Counted from the first letter of the stretch, positions 6,885-13,804 are shown. The stretch is DNA of 18,439 nucleotides from Spirochaetaceae bacterium (GCA_031269165.1 JAISZQ010000342.1:1-18439), one strand, 5' to 3'. Notes: a model not told the origin generated them from the letters alone. Numbers and translations: made by a program.

Positions 6885-8012
6885 ATGTGGAAAAAAATCT
6901 CTGCTGCTATTTCGATCCTCTGCACAGTGGTTTATGTGTTTGCGGTGGTGCTTGCGGTGTCCAAAATGGTATCTGCGGCCGCCGAACACCGCATTATCTT
7001 TGAACAGGAATTCGCCAAGTTACAGGACATGGTACGCGGTGCCGATGTGCTGGGCTTTACCGGCGCCGACATTGAAAACGAGATACGCGCGTCCGTTCTC
7101 CGGTCGCTTACGCTTGATGCGGCCATTGTTACCCCGTCCGGCGGCGCGGCTTTTGCAGTGGAGAAGCCGGGCGAACGGGTTATTGTTCCCCATTACAACA
7201 ATACCGGTTACTCGTTCGACACAAAGTGGAAATGGTATAGGCCGCCCTATACCGCACAGATAACGGCGGCGGGCCGGACAACGCTGGAAATCAACGCGCT
7301 TACCGGGTATATTGACAAGGAACGGCTGGGAGACATTCTGCGGGAAACATTGCTCGTCGTTCTTTTGTCGGTAATGGCGGCGTTTCTGGTACTCATGCTG
7401 GACGTTATTATTTTCACCAAAAACACGGAGCATGAAGAGAAAAGGCCGCCGAGAGAATCCCGCAAATCGGTTGTTGACGAAGAGGTGGAAGAATTGAGGG
7501 AAATATCGGCGGAAGAGCCGATGGGGATATATCTCGGCCTTATTCAAAAACTGCAAAAAGAACTTACCGTTGCCGATGAAAAAAAGACGGATATTGTGTT
7601 GTTATGCGTCGAATGGACGAAAAACGGCTTCGCCAATACCAACACGCCGCTCGCCAAACAAATCGCCGAAGAAGCCGCCGCGTTCTTTAGATCCGACCGA
7701 ATATCGGCATTCAAGAGAGGCGAAACCGGCATATTCATCGTACTGCCCGATGTAGCGTTCAAGCGCGGCCTTAAAGCCGCCCGCGAATTCCACGGGCGTA
7801 TCCTCGACAACACCGCCTTCAAAACCACGATCACGAGCGTTTACGTCGGCCTCACCTCCCGCGCCGGGCGGGAGATCGACCCCAAACGTCTCATTCTCGA
7901 AGCGGAAAAAGCCGTGGAAAAAGCGAAAGAGGATGCCGCCCAGCCCATCGTCGCGTTTAAGGCCGACCCGTCCAAATATAAAAATTACCTCAAGAACAAG
8001 TCTTTCTCCTGA
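6885..8012 (+). CDS. Two-helix membrane protein with degenerate GGDEF-like C-terminal domain
   Basis: This 375-residue protein is not recognised as a named family. A first transmembrane helix (about 5-28) is followed by a probable extracytoplasmic segment (about 29-153), a second helix (about 154-178), a charged linker with coiled-coil character (180-232) and a C-terminal domain (about 236-365). The last resembles a nucleotide-cyclase fold: TDIVLLCVEW, then a helix with FFRSDRISAFKRGETGIFIV, VYVGLTSRAG, and a closing helix LILEAEKAVEKAKE. The GGDEF signature position reads GETG, so diguanylate cyclase activity is unlikely. The frame is open to a TTG at 6831, but residues before the ATG at 6885 are not membrane-like; 6885 is preferred, though no strong Shine-Dalgarno is visible. 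A sensory or structural membrane role is inference. Confidence 0.72.
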   Translation: MWKKISAAISILCTVVYVFAVVLAVSKMVSAAAEHRIIFEQEFAKLQDMVRGADVLGFTGADIENEIRASVLRSLTLDAAIVTPSGGAAFAVEKPGERVIVPHYNNTGYSFDTKWKWYRPPYTAQITAAGRTTLEINALTGYIDKERLGDILRETLLVVLLSVMAAFLVLMLDVIIFTKNTEHEEKRPPRESRKSVVDEEVEELREISAEEPMGIYLGLIQKLQKELTVADEKKTDIVLLCVEWTKNGFANTNTPLAKQIAEEAAAFFRSDRISAFKRGETGIFIVLPDVAFKRGLKAAREFHGRILDNTAFKTTITSVYVGLTSRAGREIDPKRLILEAEKAVEKAKEDAAQPIVAFKADPSKYKNYLKNKSFS

Positions 8013-8071
8013 ACTGCGGATCAACACGGATCACGTTTACCCGCAGACAGCACTATGCAGAGCGATGCTCA

Positions 8072-8115
8072 CTGGATTGTTTCGCCCGCTCTCACGAACG
8101 ACGTGCTCGCAATGA
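8072..8115. repeat. Degenerate CATTGCGAG inverted repeat
   Basis: CTGGATTGTTTCGCCCGCTC on the left and CGTGCTCGCAATGAC on the right match the right arm and end of the element at 3718-3798. The inner part is rearranged. It lies in the gap between the membrane protein gene and the coiled-coil gene. Confidence 0.5.
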
Positions 8116-8227
8116 CAGAGAAGAAAAGTACCACGAACGGACACGAACAGGTTCCTTTGTTTAGAGAACATTCTGAAAAAAAGCGCGAAAAATCATCGAA
8201 AAAGCGTCAGAAAAACGAAAATTTTTC

Positions 8228-8256
8228 TTGACTTTCCTCTATAAATTGTGTATATT
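8228..8256 (+). promoter_or_regulatory. Sigma70-type promoter of the coiled-coil gene
   Basis: TTGACT (8228-8233), a 17-base spacer and TATATT (8251-8256) form a near-consensus promoter. The ATG of the next gene is at 8263, six bases after the -10, where transcription would be expected to begin. The mRNA is therefore likely leaderless. Confidence 0.7.
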
Positions 8257-8262
8257 TACGAT

Positions 8263-8688
8263 ATGGGTAAATGGGAATCCTTGAACAATGTCATAAACGG
8301 TTTCCCGCCGCTGGTGCTTGCCCTTCTCTTGGCCGCCATCCTTGCCGCGGTGGTGGTCTGTATCGTGGGGTTCGCTAAGCATGGGGTCAACTTCCTGAAA
8401 TACGGCTTCAAGCAGATGGCTTTGGATGCTTCGCTGGAAAAGCGTTTCGATGAGTTGGGCGTAAGGATTGAATCTCTCGGTGTGCGACTTGACACAAGGA
8501 TTGATGCTCTCGGCGCACGGCTTGACGCAAGGATTGATGCTCTCGGTGTGCGGCTTGACAAGATTGAAGTCAACCACTTTGGGCATCTTAAAAGTTACCT
8601 CGGCGTTCTGAACGAGATACTTCTTGACAAGAACGTGATAGACAACGAGAGCAGGGTGCGGCTTGACAACGAGTTGCGCGATATGTAG
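8263..8688 (+). CDS. Small membrane-anchored coiled-coil protein with 11-residue repeats
   Basis: A 141-residue protein with one N-terminal transmembrane helix (about 13-38) and a long helical tail. Residues 68-100 are three tandem 11-residue units of the type RIDALGARLDA, a hendecad pattern expected to give a right-handed coiled coil. The last third (101-141) is helical and charged, ending in VRLDNELRDM. The ATG at 8263 starts only six bases after the -10 of a strong promoter, and an upstream in-frame GTG at 8248 lies inside that promoter, so 8263 is chosen. The protein resembles small coiled-coil membrane proteins with internal repeats common in treponemes, but I cannot assign a function. 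Scaffolding or partner binding at the membrane is a guess. Confidence 0.75.
   Translation: MGKWESLNNVINGFPPLVLALLLAAILAAVVVCIVGFAKHGVNFLKYGFKQMALDASLEKRFDELGVRIESLGVRLDTRIDALGARLDARIDALGVRLDKIEVNHFGHLKSYLGVLNEILLDKNVIDNESRVRLDNELRDM
8463..8561 (+). repeat. Three tandem 33-bp units inside the coiled-coil gene
   Basis: Units at 8463-8495, 8496-8528 and 8529-8561 each start AAGGATTGA and contain GCTCTCGG or TCTCTCGG and CTTGACAC or similar. Units 2 and 3 are nearly identical. Each encodes one 11-residue hendecad, so unit number changes keep frame and lengthen the rod by about one helical repeat. Confidence 0.9.
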
Positions 8689-8787
8689 CGGCCTGTCATT
8701 TTCTAAAAACCACAAGGGATGAGAATATCCCGGCCTTTGACCCGCACCAACAAAAACCTTATAGTGCTTCTACACAAAAAATATAAA

Positions 8788-9057
8788 GAGGGGGAAGTCT
8801 CCCCCTTCGCTCCAGCCAGCGCAAAACCGCGCCGCACTTTGCGCGGCGCGGTTTTGCGCTGGCTTCTGCTATCCCCCTCTACGGGGACAAAACCATGCGG
8901 TGCATGGTTTTGTGGGCGTACCCCAAGCGTCCATGGATGGACGCATTACCGAGTACGCCCCGGCCGGAAACCCGAAACAGGACGTTGAGGGTTGTAGGCT
9001 CACCCCCGTAACGCTCCCGGATCACAGCGAAGACTTTCGTCCCGTAGGGTTGGAACA
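8788..9057 (+). repeat. Composite hairpin repeat, copy d
   Basis: The scaffold blocks are AGAGGGGGAAGTCTCCCCCT, TCGCTCCA, CTGCTATCCCCCTCTACGGGG, GGGCGTACCCCAAGCGTCC, CGTAACGCTCCC and GGATCACAGCG. It ends in TTGGAACAGCG, a half GTTCCAAAAC palindrome. The first slot holds a perfect 21-bp stem (8815-8835 with 8843-8863, 7-base loop). The second holds a perfect 12-bp stem (8887-8898 with 8902-8913, 3-base loop). The gap between 8689 and 9106 otherwise contains no gene I can support. Confidence 0.75.
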
Positions 9058-9163
9058 GCGTCCATGGATGGACGCATTACCGAGGCACACCGTGTGTGCC
9101 GCACACCTACGGTGTGCAACGCCCCGGCCGGAAACCCGAAACAGGATGTTGAGGGTTGTAGGC
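8927..9163 (+). repeat. Two direct copies of a 73-bp unit, the second with a 34-base hairpin insert
   Basis: Copy 1 (8927-8999) and copy 2 (9058-9163) both begin GCGTCCATGGATGGACGC and end GAGGGTTGTAGGC. In copy 1 the bases ACCGAG and ACGCCCC are separated by a single T. In copy 2 they are separated by 34 bases (9085-9118) whose ends GCACACCGT and ACGGTGTGC pair over nine positions. The rest is nearly identical. Copy 1 forms the right part of repeat copy d. Confidence 0.85.
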
Positions 9164-9310
9164 CACCCTCGAAGGCATCAAGGATGCCCCGTTCCCATCA
9201 CTGTCGTCAAGCCGTTCGCCGTACAGAACATTGTCAAAAGCTGTGCGTATATCCGCCTCGCTTACGCCGTGCTTGAAAGCCGATCGGCTGAATCTGATAT
9301 CAACATCCAC
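9107..9310 (-). pseudogene. Truncated toxin-like gene remnant
   Basis: From a GTG at 9310 the minus strand encodes VDVDIRFSRSAFKHGVSEAD and then IRTAFDNVLYGERLDD. This resembles the N-terminal half of small toxin-like proteins (BrnT or DUF4258-like) in which a helix with KHGVSEADI precedes a short beta sheet. The match ends around 9190; from there to the stop at 9107 the frame reads into the 73-bp repeat unit, so the C-terminal catalytic part is lost. A TATAAT (9322-9317) lies six bases upstream of the GTG. The family assignment is from recall and moderate; a short functional protein is possible but unlikely. Confidence 0.5.
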
Positions 9311-9426
9311 AATTTCATTATACTACGGAAAGCTTAAAAAGGAAGCGACCGCCATCGGGCCAAAAATGCCCGGCACCGCCGACAGCGATCTTTCAGCATG
9401 AGAGACCTTGATTCAAGGAGTTCATC

Positions 9427-9597
9427 ATGGGTAAAACAATAACGTTACGAGTCGATGATACTGTTTATAATACGCTCAAACGGGCTGCGGAGACAGGCGG
9501 ACAATTTCTAACTTCATTGAATACGCGGCGATTAATTGAGGCTGTTCCAAAACTTCAGTTTTGGAACAGCCTCGTCTTTGTAATTAATATTGAATAG
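9427..9597 (+). pseudogene. Frameshifted ribbon-helix-helix antitoxin remnant
   Basis: An ATG at 9427 with AAGGAG at 9415-9420 opens MGKTITLRVDDTVYNTLKRA, typical of the N-terminal strand and first helix of ribbon-helix-helix antitoxins. The expected next helix, SNFIEYAAIN, is present in a different frame at about 9513-9536, so a frameshift lies near the GGCGG around 9497-9502. In that second frame the protein stops at a TGA (9537-9539) created at the edge of the palindrome at 9538-9573. The first frame runs through the palindrome to a TAG at 9595-9597 (56 residues). The antitoxin is therefore broken twice. It is divergent from the toxin-like remnant at 9107-9310 and need not have been its partner. 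Confidence 0.6.
9538..9573. repeat. GGCTGTTCCAAAAC-family palindrome, copy 2
   Basis: Perfect 16-bp stem: GAGGCTGTTCCAAAAC (9538-9553) with GTTTTGGAACAGCCTC (9558-9573), loop TTCA. It has interrupted or trimmed the antitoxin gene and supplies the stop codon of its shifted frame. Confidence 0.85.
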
Positions 9598-9632
9598 AGA
9601 AAAGATGCTTATAAATAGGGCTGGAAGAGTAA

Positions 9633-9669
9633 GGTTGTCCCTCGCGAGGGTGGGGGACAGACCTTTTTT
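9633..9669 (+). terminator. Possible rho-independent terminator
   Basis: GGTTGTCCC (9633-9641) pairs with GGGACAGACC (9654-9663) with one bulged base, followed by six T (9664-9669). It could end rightward transcription from the antitoxin remnant and also block read-through into the convergent GH31 gene. Confidence 0.4.
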
Positions 9670-9776
9670 GTGGACGGGAGAAAAGAACCACGACCTCACT
9701 TGAGGTCTTGAAACAGCCCTCTGTCTATCCCTTTTCTCCCTTTTGACAGGCTCGCCTTAAAAAACGAAAAGCCGCT

Positions 9777-11840
9777 TTACCCAAACGTCGCGCCGTCCCG
9801 GCTAAAGACGGGAATCCTCTCCAGAGGCGCGTCCGCCCTGATGACCCCGCCACCCTCAAAGCGTTCGCCGGTCCATGCGTTGGTCCAGGAATGCCCTGCG
9901 GGGAGGTAGACTTCCCGTTCCCGTGCCCCTTCGTAAAGAATGGGTGCCACAAGGTAGTTGGGCCCGAACAGAAATGCGTCTTCGGTCTCCCATGCCCTCT
10001 TGTCCGCCGGAAAATCGTAGAAGAGGGGGCGCATCACCGGAGTCCCCTTTTCATGGGCAGCCCGCATCTGTTCCGTTATGTAGGGGCGCAGTTTTTCACG
10101 AAGGAAGAGATACTTTTTACAGATTTCGTAAACCTCTTCCGTATACGACCAAACCTCGTTGTCGGCACCGGAGCGGCAGGTTGCGCCTCCCGTGGTACCG
10201 TACTGAGGCTTGATGGGGTCGCGGTAGCCGTGGAGCCGCATCACCGGGCAGAAACAGCCCCACTGGAACCAGCGGACAAGGAGTTCGTGAAAATGCCCGT
10301 CCGTCACTTCGCCGCCAAAAAAGCCGCCGATGTCGGTAGTCCACCACGGGATTCCCGCGAGGCCCATGTTGAGCCCTGCGGCAAGCTGGTTCCGCAGGCT
10401 CTCGAAGGTGGAATGGATGTCCCCCGACCAGACCAAGGCCCCGTAACGCTGGCTTCCTGCCCACGCGCACCGGAGAAGATTGAGGATATGGTCTTGCCCC
10501 GTTGCCCTCATGCCGTCAAAGAAGGTTTTCGCGTACATCAGTGGATAGACATTGCCAATCTGAATATTCGGCCCCAAGTGATAGCGGTAGTTCTCAAAGT
10601 CGTAGACCGTATATTCCGGCTCCGCCTCGTCAAGCCAGAAGATTTTGATCCCTTTGTCATAGTAGTTCTTTTTCGCCTTTTCCCAAACATAGGAACGGGC
10701 TTCGGGGTTGGTCGCGTCGTAGTGGACGGTGTTGCCCTGAAAGTCCATGACGATGCGGAAACCTCGTTCCGTGCGGATGAGGAGGCCCCGTTCCAGCATC
10801 TCCTGCCAATTCTCGCTCCGCCTGTCCACGGTGGGCCAGATAGAAACCATGAGTTCTATGTCCATCTTTTTAAGCTCGGCGATCATGGCGTCGGGGTCAG
10901 GCCAATAGACGGGATCGAATTTCCATTCCCCCTGATAGGGCCAGTGAAAGAAGTCAACGACAATCACCGAAATGGGAAGCCCCCGTTTCTTATATTCGCG
11001 GGCCACGCCGAGAAGCTCTTCCTGGGTTTGATACCGGAGTTTGCACTGCCAAAAACCCATAGCGTAATCCGGCATCATCGGTACCGTCCCCGCAACCTTT
11101 GCATAGGCTTCCTCTAGTTCCGCAGGGGTGTCTCCGGCGGTGATCCAGTAGTCGATCTTTTTCGACGACCGCGCCTCCCACGTGGTGGTGTTTTTCCCGA
11201 AGCAGACCCGGCCCACGGCGGGGTTGTTCCAGAGGAAGCCGTAGCCCAAAGAAGAAATCATGAAGGGAACGCTGGACTGGGAGTTGCGGTGGGCGAGTTC
11301 CAGATCGGTTCCCTTGAGGTTGAGGTAAGGCTGCTGATACTGGCCCATGCCGTATATCCTCTCGTCGGGCGAGACCGATTCGAAGCGGACGGTGATGTGG
11401 TAGTCCCCGCCGATGATGGGCTGGAATTCCCGCGCCTCCAGTTCGAGAGAGCTGTAGGTACGGTCTTTTATGTCCAGGCGGCAGCGAAGGTACTCGTTGA
11501 GAAGCAGTTCTCCACGGGCATTGTACACCTGTATCTGGCCGATTTTCGATATCCGCGCCTCTATCCTGCCGTTCCGCAGGGACGCGCCGTCCGCGCCGAT
11601 GGTGATCTCGACAGGGCTCGGTTTCTGGGGCAGAAGCGCCCAGTCGTCGGTGTTTCCCCCGTCAAGCCCACCCGCCTGATTTGACACACCGGGCATCGGA
11701 TGACCTCCCGGCATCTGGGCCAGTTTTGTGGCGCGTATGCGGAGGCTGTGTTCGCCCCAGCCTTCTATCCACAGTTTTTCCGCATCGTAGCGGTACACAA
11801 GACGATTTCCCTCTTGGGAAAAATTGCTAAAAAATGACAT
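9777..11840 (-). CDS. Glycoside hydrolase family 31 (alpha-glucosidase or alpha-xylosidase)
   Basis: A 687-residue enzyme of family GH31, which releases alpha-linked glucose or xylose from the non-reducing end of oligosaccharides by a retaining mechanism. An N-terminal beta-sandwich (about 1-250) leads to a TIM barrel beginning near MPDYAMGFWQCKLRYQ (256-271). The nucleophile is Asp404 in IFWLDEAEPE and the acid/base Asp474 in WSGDIHST. Other GH31 marks are GIPWWTTDIGGF (497-508) and RLHGYR (535-540), then a C-terminal beta domain with RPLFYDFP (604-611). No signal peptide is seen, so it should act in the cytoplasm on sugar imported by the neighbouring transporter. Start at 11840 has TAGGAGA just upstream. 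It follows yesL after a 432-base gap with its own promoter candidate. Exact substrate cannot be told from sequence. Confidence 0.92.
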   Translation of the reverse strand: MSFFSNFSQEGNRLVYRYDAEKLWIEGWGEHSLRIRATKLAQMPGGHPMPGVSNQAGGLDGGNTDDWALLPQKPSPVEITIGADGASLRNGRIEARISKIGQIQVYNARGELLLNEYLRCRLDIKDRTYSSLELEAREFQPIIGGDYHITVRFESVSPDERIYGMGQYQQPYLNLKGTDLELAHRNSQSSVPFMISSLGYGFLWNNPAVGRVCFGKNTTTWEARSSKKIDYWITAGDTPAELEEAYAKVAGTVPMMPDYAMGFWQCKLRYQTQEELLGVAREYKKRGLPISVIVVDFFHWPYQGEWKFDPVYWPDPDAMIAELKKMDIELMVSIWPTVDRRSENWQEMLERGLLIRTERGFRIVMDFQGNTVHYDATNPEARSYVWEKAKKNYYDKGIKIFWLDEAEPEYTVYDFENYRYHLGPNIQIGNVYPLMYAKTFFDGMRATGQDHILNLLRCAWAGSQRYGALVWSGDIHSTFESLRNQLAAGLNMGLAGIPWWTTDIGGFFGGEVTDGHFHELLVRWFQWGCFCPVMRLHGYRDPIKPQYGTTGGATCRSGADNEVWSYTEEVYEICKKYLFLREKLRPYITEQMRAAHEKGTPVMRPLFYDFPADKRAWETEDAFLFGPNYLVAPILYEGAREREVYLPAGHSWTNAWTGERFEGGGVIRADAPLERIPVFSRDGATFG

Positions 11841-11913
11841 ATCTTTCTCCTATTACTAGTGGTCAGTGCTTCGTGTTTAGTAGTTAGACGCTCTAACCAC
11901 TACTTAGAGTTTG

Positions 11914-11924
11914 TCCATAATGGA
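11914..11924. promoter_or_regulatory. Palindrome at the predicted GH31 transcription start
   Basis: TCCATAATGGA is a perfect 11-base palindrome centred at 11919, overlapping the expected +1 of the GH31 promoter. It could be an operator, but no regulator is known for it and short palindromes arise by chance. Confidence 0.25.
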
Positions 11925-11929
11925 GACAC

Positions 11930-11958
11930 ATTATAGACTTAGGCCCTTAGGTCCGCAA
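11930..11958 (-). promoter_or_regulatory. Promoter candidate for the GH31 gene
   Basis: On the minus strand TTGCGG (11958-11953), a 17-base spacer and TATAAT (11935-11930). The -10 is perfect and the -35 weak. It would give a leader of about 80 bases that contains a hairpin (around 11880-11900, GTAGTTAGA with TCTAACCAC). Confidence 0.45.
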
Positions 11959-11970
11959 CTTCCTAAATCC

Positions 11971-12132
11971 GTAACTATTCAGTTGGGGGGAAGTTTCCCC
12001 CCTCATTCCTGCCAGCGCAAAACCACAAGCCCGGTCGGGCTTGTGGTTTTGCGCCGTCATCCATTACCCCCCTCAGCGGGTGGCTCCGCCCCCCGCAACG
12101 CCCCCCAATCACGGCGACGACTGAATAGTTAC
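11971..12132 (+). repeat. Composite hairpin repeat, copy e, bounded by 12-bp inverted repeats
   Basis: The ends GTAACTATTCAG (11971-11982) and CTGAATAGTTAC (12121-12132) are perfect inverted repeats, extended inward by TTGGGGGG and CCCCCCAA. Inside are the scaffold blocks TTTCCCCCCTCATTCC, CATTACCCCCCTCAGCGGG, CGCAACGCCCCCC and AATCACGGCG. The main slot holds a perfect 19-bp stem (12015-12033 with 12036-12054). It looks like a small non-autonomous mobile element of 162 bp. It lies between yesL and the GH31 promoter. Confidence 0.75.
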
Positions 12133-12272
12133 GAATAAAACCTGTGAACAAACACAAGCAAATTCCATAAACAGATAAACCTGTTCGTGAGACGGGCGGT
12201 AGCAGACGAGGTTAATCTGTGTAATCCGTGGACAAACCCCCTTATCTTGTCGGCCGTGGTTCTGGAACAGGC

Positions 12273-12959
12273 TCACGTATCTTTTTCCTCCCCCGGAACG
12301 AGACTGAGGTACCATCGGTCTTCTCCCTCCGCATCCACGGGCGTATGGCGGACCAAGAGGGGTTCCATCAACTGGGAAAAGCAGAAAAGGGCCCCGGCGG
12401 GTACGCAAAGAATGAAAAACGGTAAAAAAAAGATCGCCACCGCCGCCCCGGCGCATATCGCCAACAGCCCCAGCGTAGAGGGGAGATAACGAAAACACAT
12501 ATACACGGAAAGTTTTATCACCTGCGGGATGGTCATGTGAAACCGGGAGAGGACGGGAAAACCGTAGGTCAGCACGCCGAGGAAGAGTACCGCGATAACG
12601 GTGTAGAGGCAGAGGAAGAAGAGGCCGACATAGCCCCCGATGTCGGCACTGATGTTCCGGTTGACCAGCAGGAGAAAGACGATGGCGGCGAAGGCAATCC
12701 AGATGAGGGTGGCCTTGACAAGGTTTAACCTGAAAGACCGCCAAAATTCGGCGAAAAGATGACCGCGCTCTCCCCGGATCACCTTGGTCATCGCGTAGTA
12801 AAAGGCGGTGGTGGAGGCACCGATGGTTATCAAAGGAAGAGAACAGAGCAACCAGAGGAGGTTGAGGGACACGGCATCGAAGAGTTTTTCCATCCAGATA
12901 TGCAGACCGCCCTCGAACAGCCGTTTTTTAGGCCGCTTTTTCGCGGGGGCCGCCTTCAT
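12273..12959 (-). CDS. yesL: YesL family (DUF624) membrane protein
   Basis: A 228-residue integral membrane protein of the YesL/DUF624 family, found beside carbohydrate ABC transporters and glycosidases in many bacteria; its biochemical role is not established. Near the N-terminus, after a basic segment, are family-like stretches: LFDAVSLNLLWLLCSLPLIT (26-45), then GASTTAFYYAMTKVIRGE. Four or more hydrophobic helices follow (about 83-99, 107-130, 160-190). The ATG at 12959 overlaps the stop of the upstream permease by four bases (ATGA), so it is translated as the last gene of the transporter operon. Its TGA stop (12275-12273) coincides with the edge of a half GTTCCAAAAC palindrome (12261-12276). 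Confidence 0.85.
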   Translation of the reverse strand: MKAAPAKKRPKKRLFEGGLHIWMEKLFDAVSLNLLWLLCSLPLITIGASTTAFYYAMTKVIRGERGHLFAEFWRSFRLNLVKATLIWIAFAAIVFLLLVNRNISADIGGYVGLFFLCLYTVIAVLFLGVLTYGFPVLSRFHMTIPQVIKLSVYMCFRYLPSTLGLLAICAGAAVAIFFLPFFILCVPAGALFCFSQLMEPLLVRHTPVDAEGEDRWYLSLVPGEEKDT

Positions 12960-13804
12960 TCTTTAACGGATCCCGCCGTCATGCCGCTGACGATGTACTT
13001 CTGCAAAAACACAAAGGTGATCACCACGGGGATCACGAGGATGCAGCCGTAGGCCATGATACAGTTCCACTTGGTGCCGTATTTGTTGGTAAACTTATAG
13101 ATGTTGGCGGTGAGGGGCCGCATTTCCGGCTTGACGTTGAAAGTCATGGAATAGGCCAAGTCGTTCCAGCCGCTCAGATAGGAGATGGTCGCCACAGTAA
13201 CGATACCCACTTTGATGGCGGGGATCATGATTTGGATGAAGGACCGAAAGACCCCACAGCCGTCGATTCGGGCGGCGTCATCCAGCGAGGTCGGGATGCT
13301 TCGGAAGTAGGGCCGCAAGGTTATCACGATGAAGGGGATGGAACCCGACGCGATAGCCATAGCCGGGGAAAAGTAGGTGTTGAGTATGTTGAGCCGCGAG
13401 AATATCAGAAACATAGGGGTGAGCATCAGAGACGCCGGAAGCATCTGGGTAACGAGAAACGTGAGGAGAAAGCCCTTGTTGCCCGGCAGACGGTATCGGC
13501 CCATGCCATAGGCGGTGGGTATTCCCAGCACCAAAGAGATCGCCATGGAACAGAGCGCGATAACGAAACTGTTTTTCAGGGATATGAGAAAATCTTTGTC
13601 TCCCAAGTTTCGTTGCCACGGGTCGATGGTAAACTCGTGGGGGAAATAGGTAACGATCTTCCCAAAGGATTCGGTGTCGGTCTTGAACGACATACACAGG
13701 AGCCAGTAGAGGGGAAAGAGAAATAACACCACCACCGCGAGGGAAGCGAGGCAGAGCAGGGTATTCTTTCTTCTTGCTCTGGTTCCAAAGAAAAATTTGA
13801 TCAT
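12956..13804 (-). CDS. Carbohydrate ABC transporter permease (MalG type)
   Basis: A 282-residue inner-membrane permease of the CUT1 sugar transporter class. Six hydrophobic segments are expected; the first is at about 15-38. The EAA loop that contacts the ATPase reads SLDDAARIDGCGVFRSF (173-189) followed by IQIMIP. Downstream, ISYLSGWNDLAYSM (207-220) is typical for MalG-like proteins, and the C-terminal IVSGMTAGSVKE is the usual family ending. The ATG at 13804 shares a base with the stop of the upstream permease (TGATG) and has GGAGG seven bases before it. A GTG three bases further upstream is also in frame but poorly spaced. Paired with the next permease to form the channel; no ATPase gene is in the window, which is normal for this class. 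Confidence 0.92.
   Translation of the reverse strand: MIKFFFGTRARRKNTLLCLASLAVVVLFLFPLYWLLCMSFKTDTESFGKIVTYFPHEFTIDPWQRNLGDKDFLISLKNSFVIALCSMAISLVLGIPTAYGMGRYRLPGNKGFLLTFLVTQMLPASLMLTPMFLIFSRLNILNTYFSPAMAIASGSIPFIVITLRPYFRSIPTSLDDAARIDGCGVFRSFIQIMIPAIKVGIVTVATISYLSGWNDLAYSMTFNVKPEMRPLTANIYKFTNKYGTKWNCIMAYGCILVIPVVITFVFLQKYIVSGMTAGSVKE

Noticed and set aside
8719..8988. An 89-codon plus-strand frame after the coiled-coil gene
   Set aside because: It reads through repeat copy d and has no ribosome binding site.
1798..9163. A CRISPR array, considered because of recurring palindromes and direct repeats
   Set aside because: Repeats are dispersed between genes, not regularly spaced with unique spacers, and no cas genes are present.
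9320..9401. Short plus-strand frame (YYGKLKKEATAIGPKMPGTA then to a TGA at 9399-9401) before the antitoxin
   Set aside because: It could be the tail of an upstream partner gene, but it has no start, no recognised family and overlaps the toxin-remnant promoter region.
9891..11117. A 408-codon open frame on the plus strand
   Set aside because: It is antisense to the GH31 gene, which has clear catalytic motifs; no ribosome binding site or recognisable domain, and long antisense frames are common in GC-rich genes.
12213..12233. TTAATCTGTGTAATCCGTGG-type sequence, also seen near 6131-6160 and 8018-8032
   Set aside because: A common short dispersed sequence in many bacterial genomes; no structure or function could be supported here.
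12109..12744. A 211-codon minus-strand frame
   Set aside because: It overlaps yesL in another frame and continues through a repeat; arginine/proline-rich shadow.
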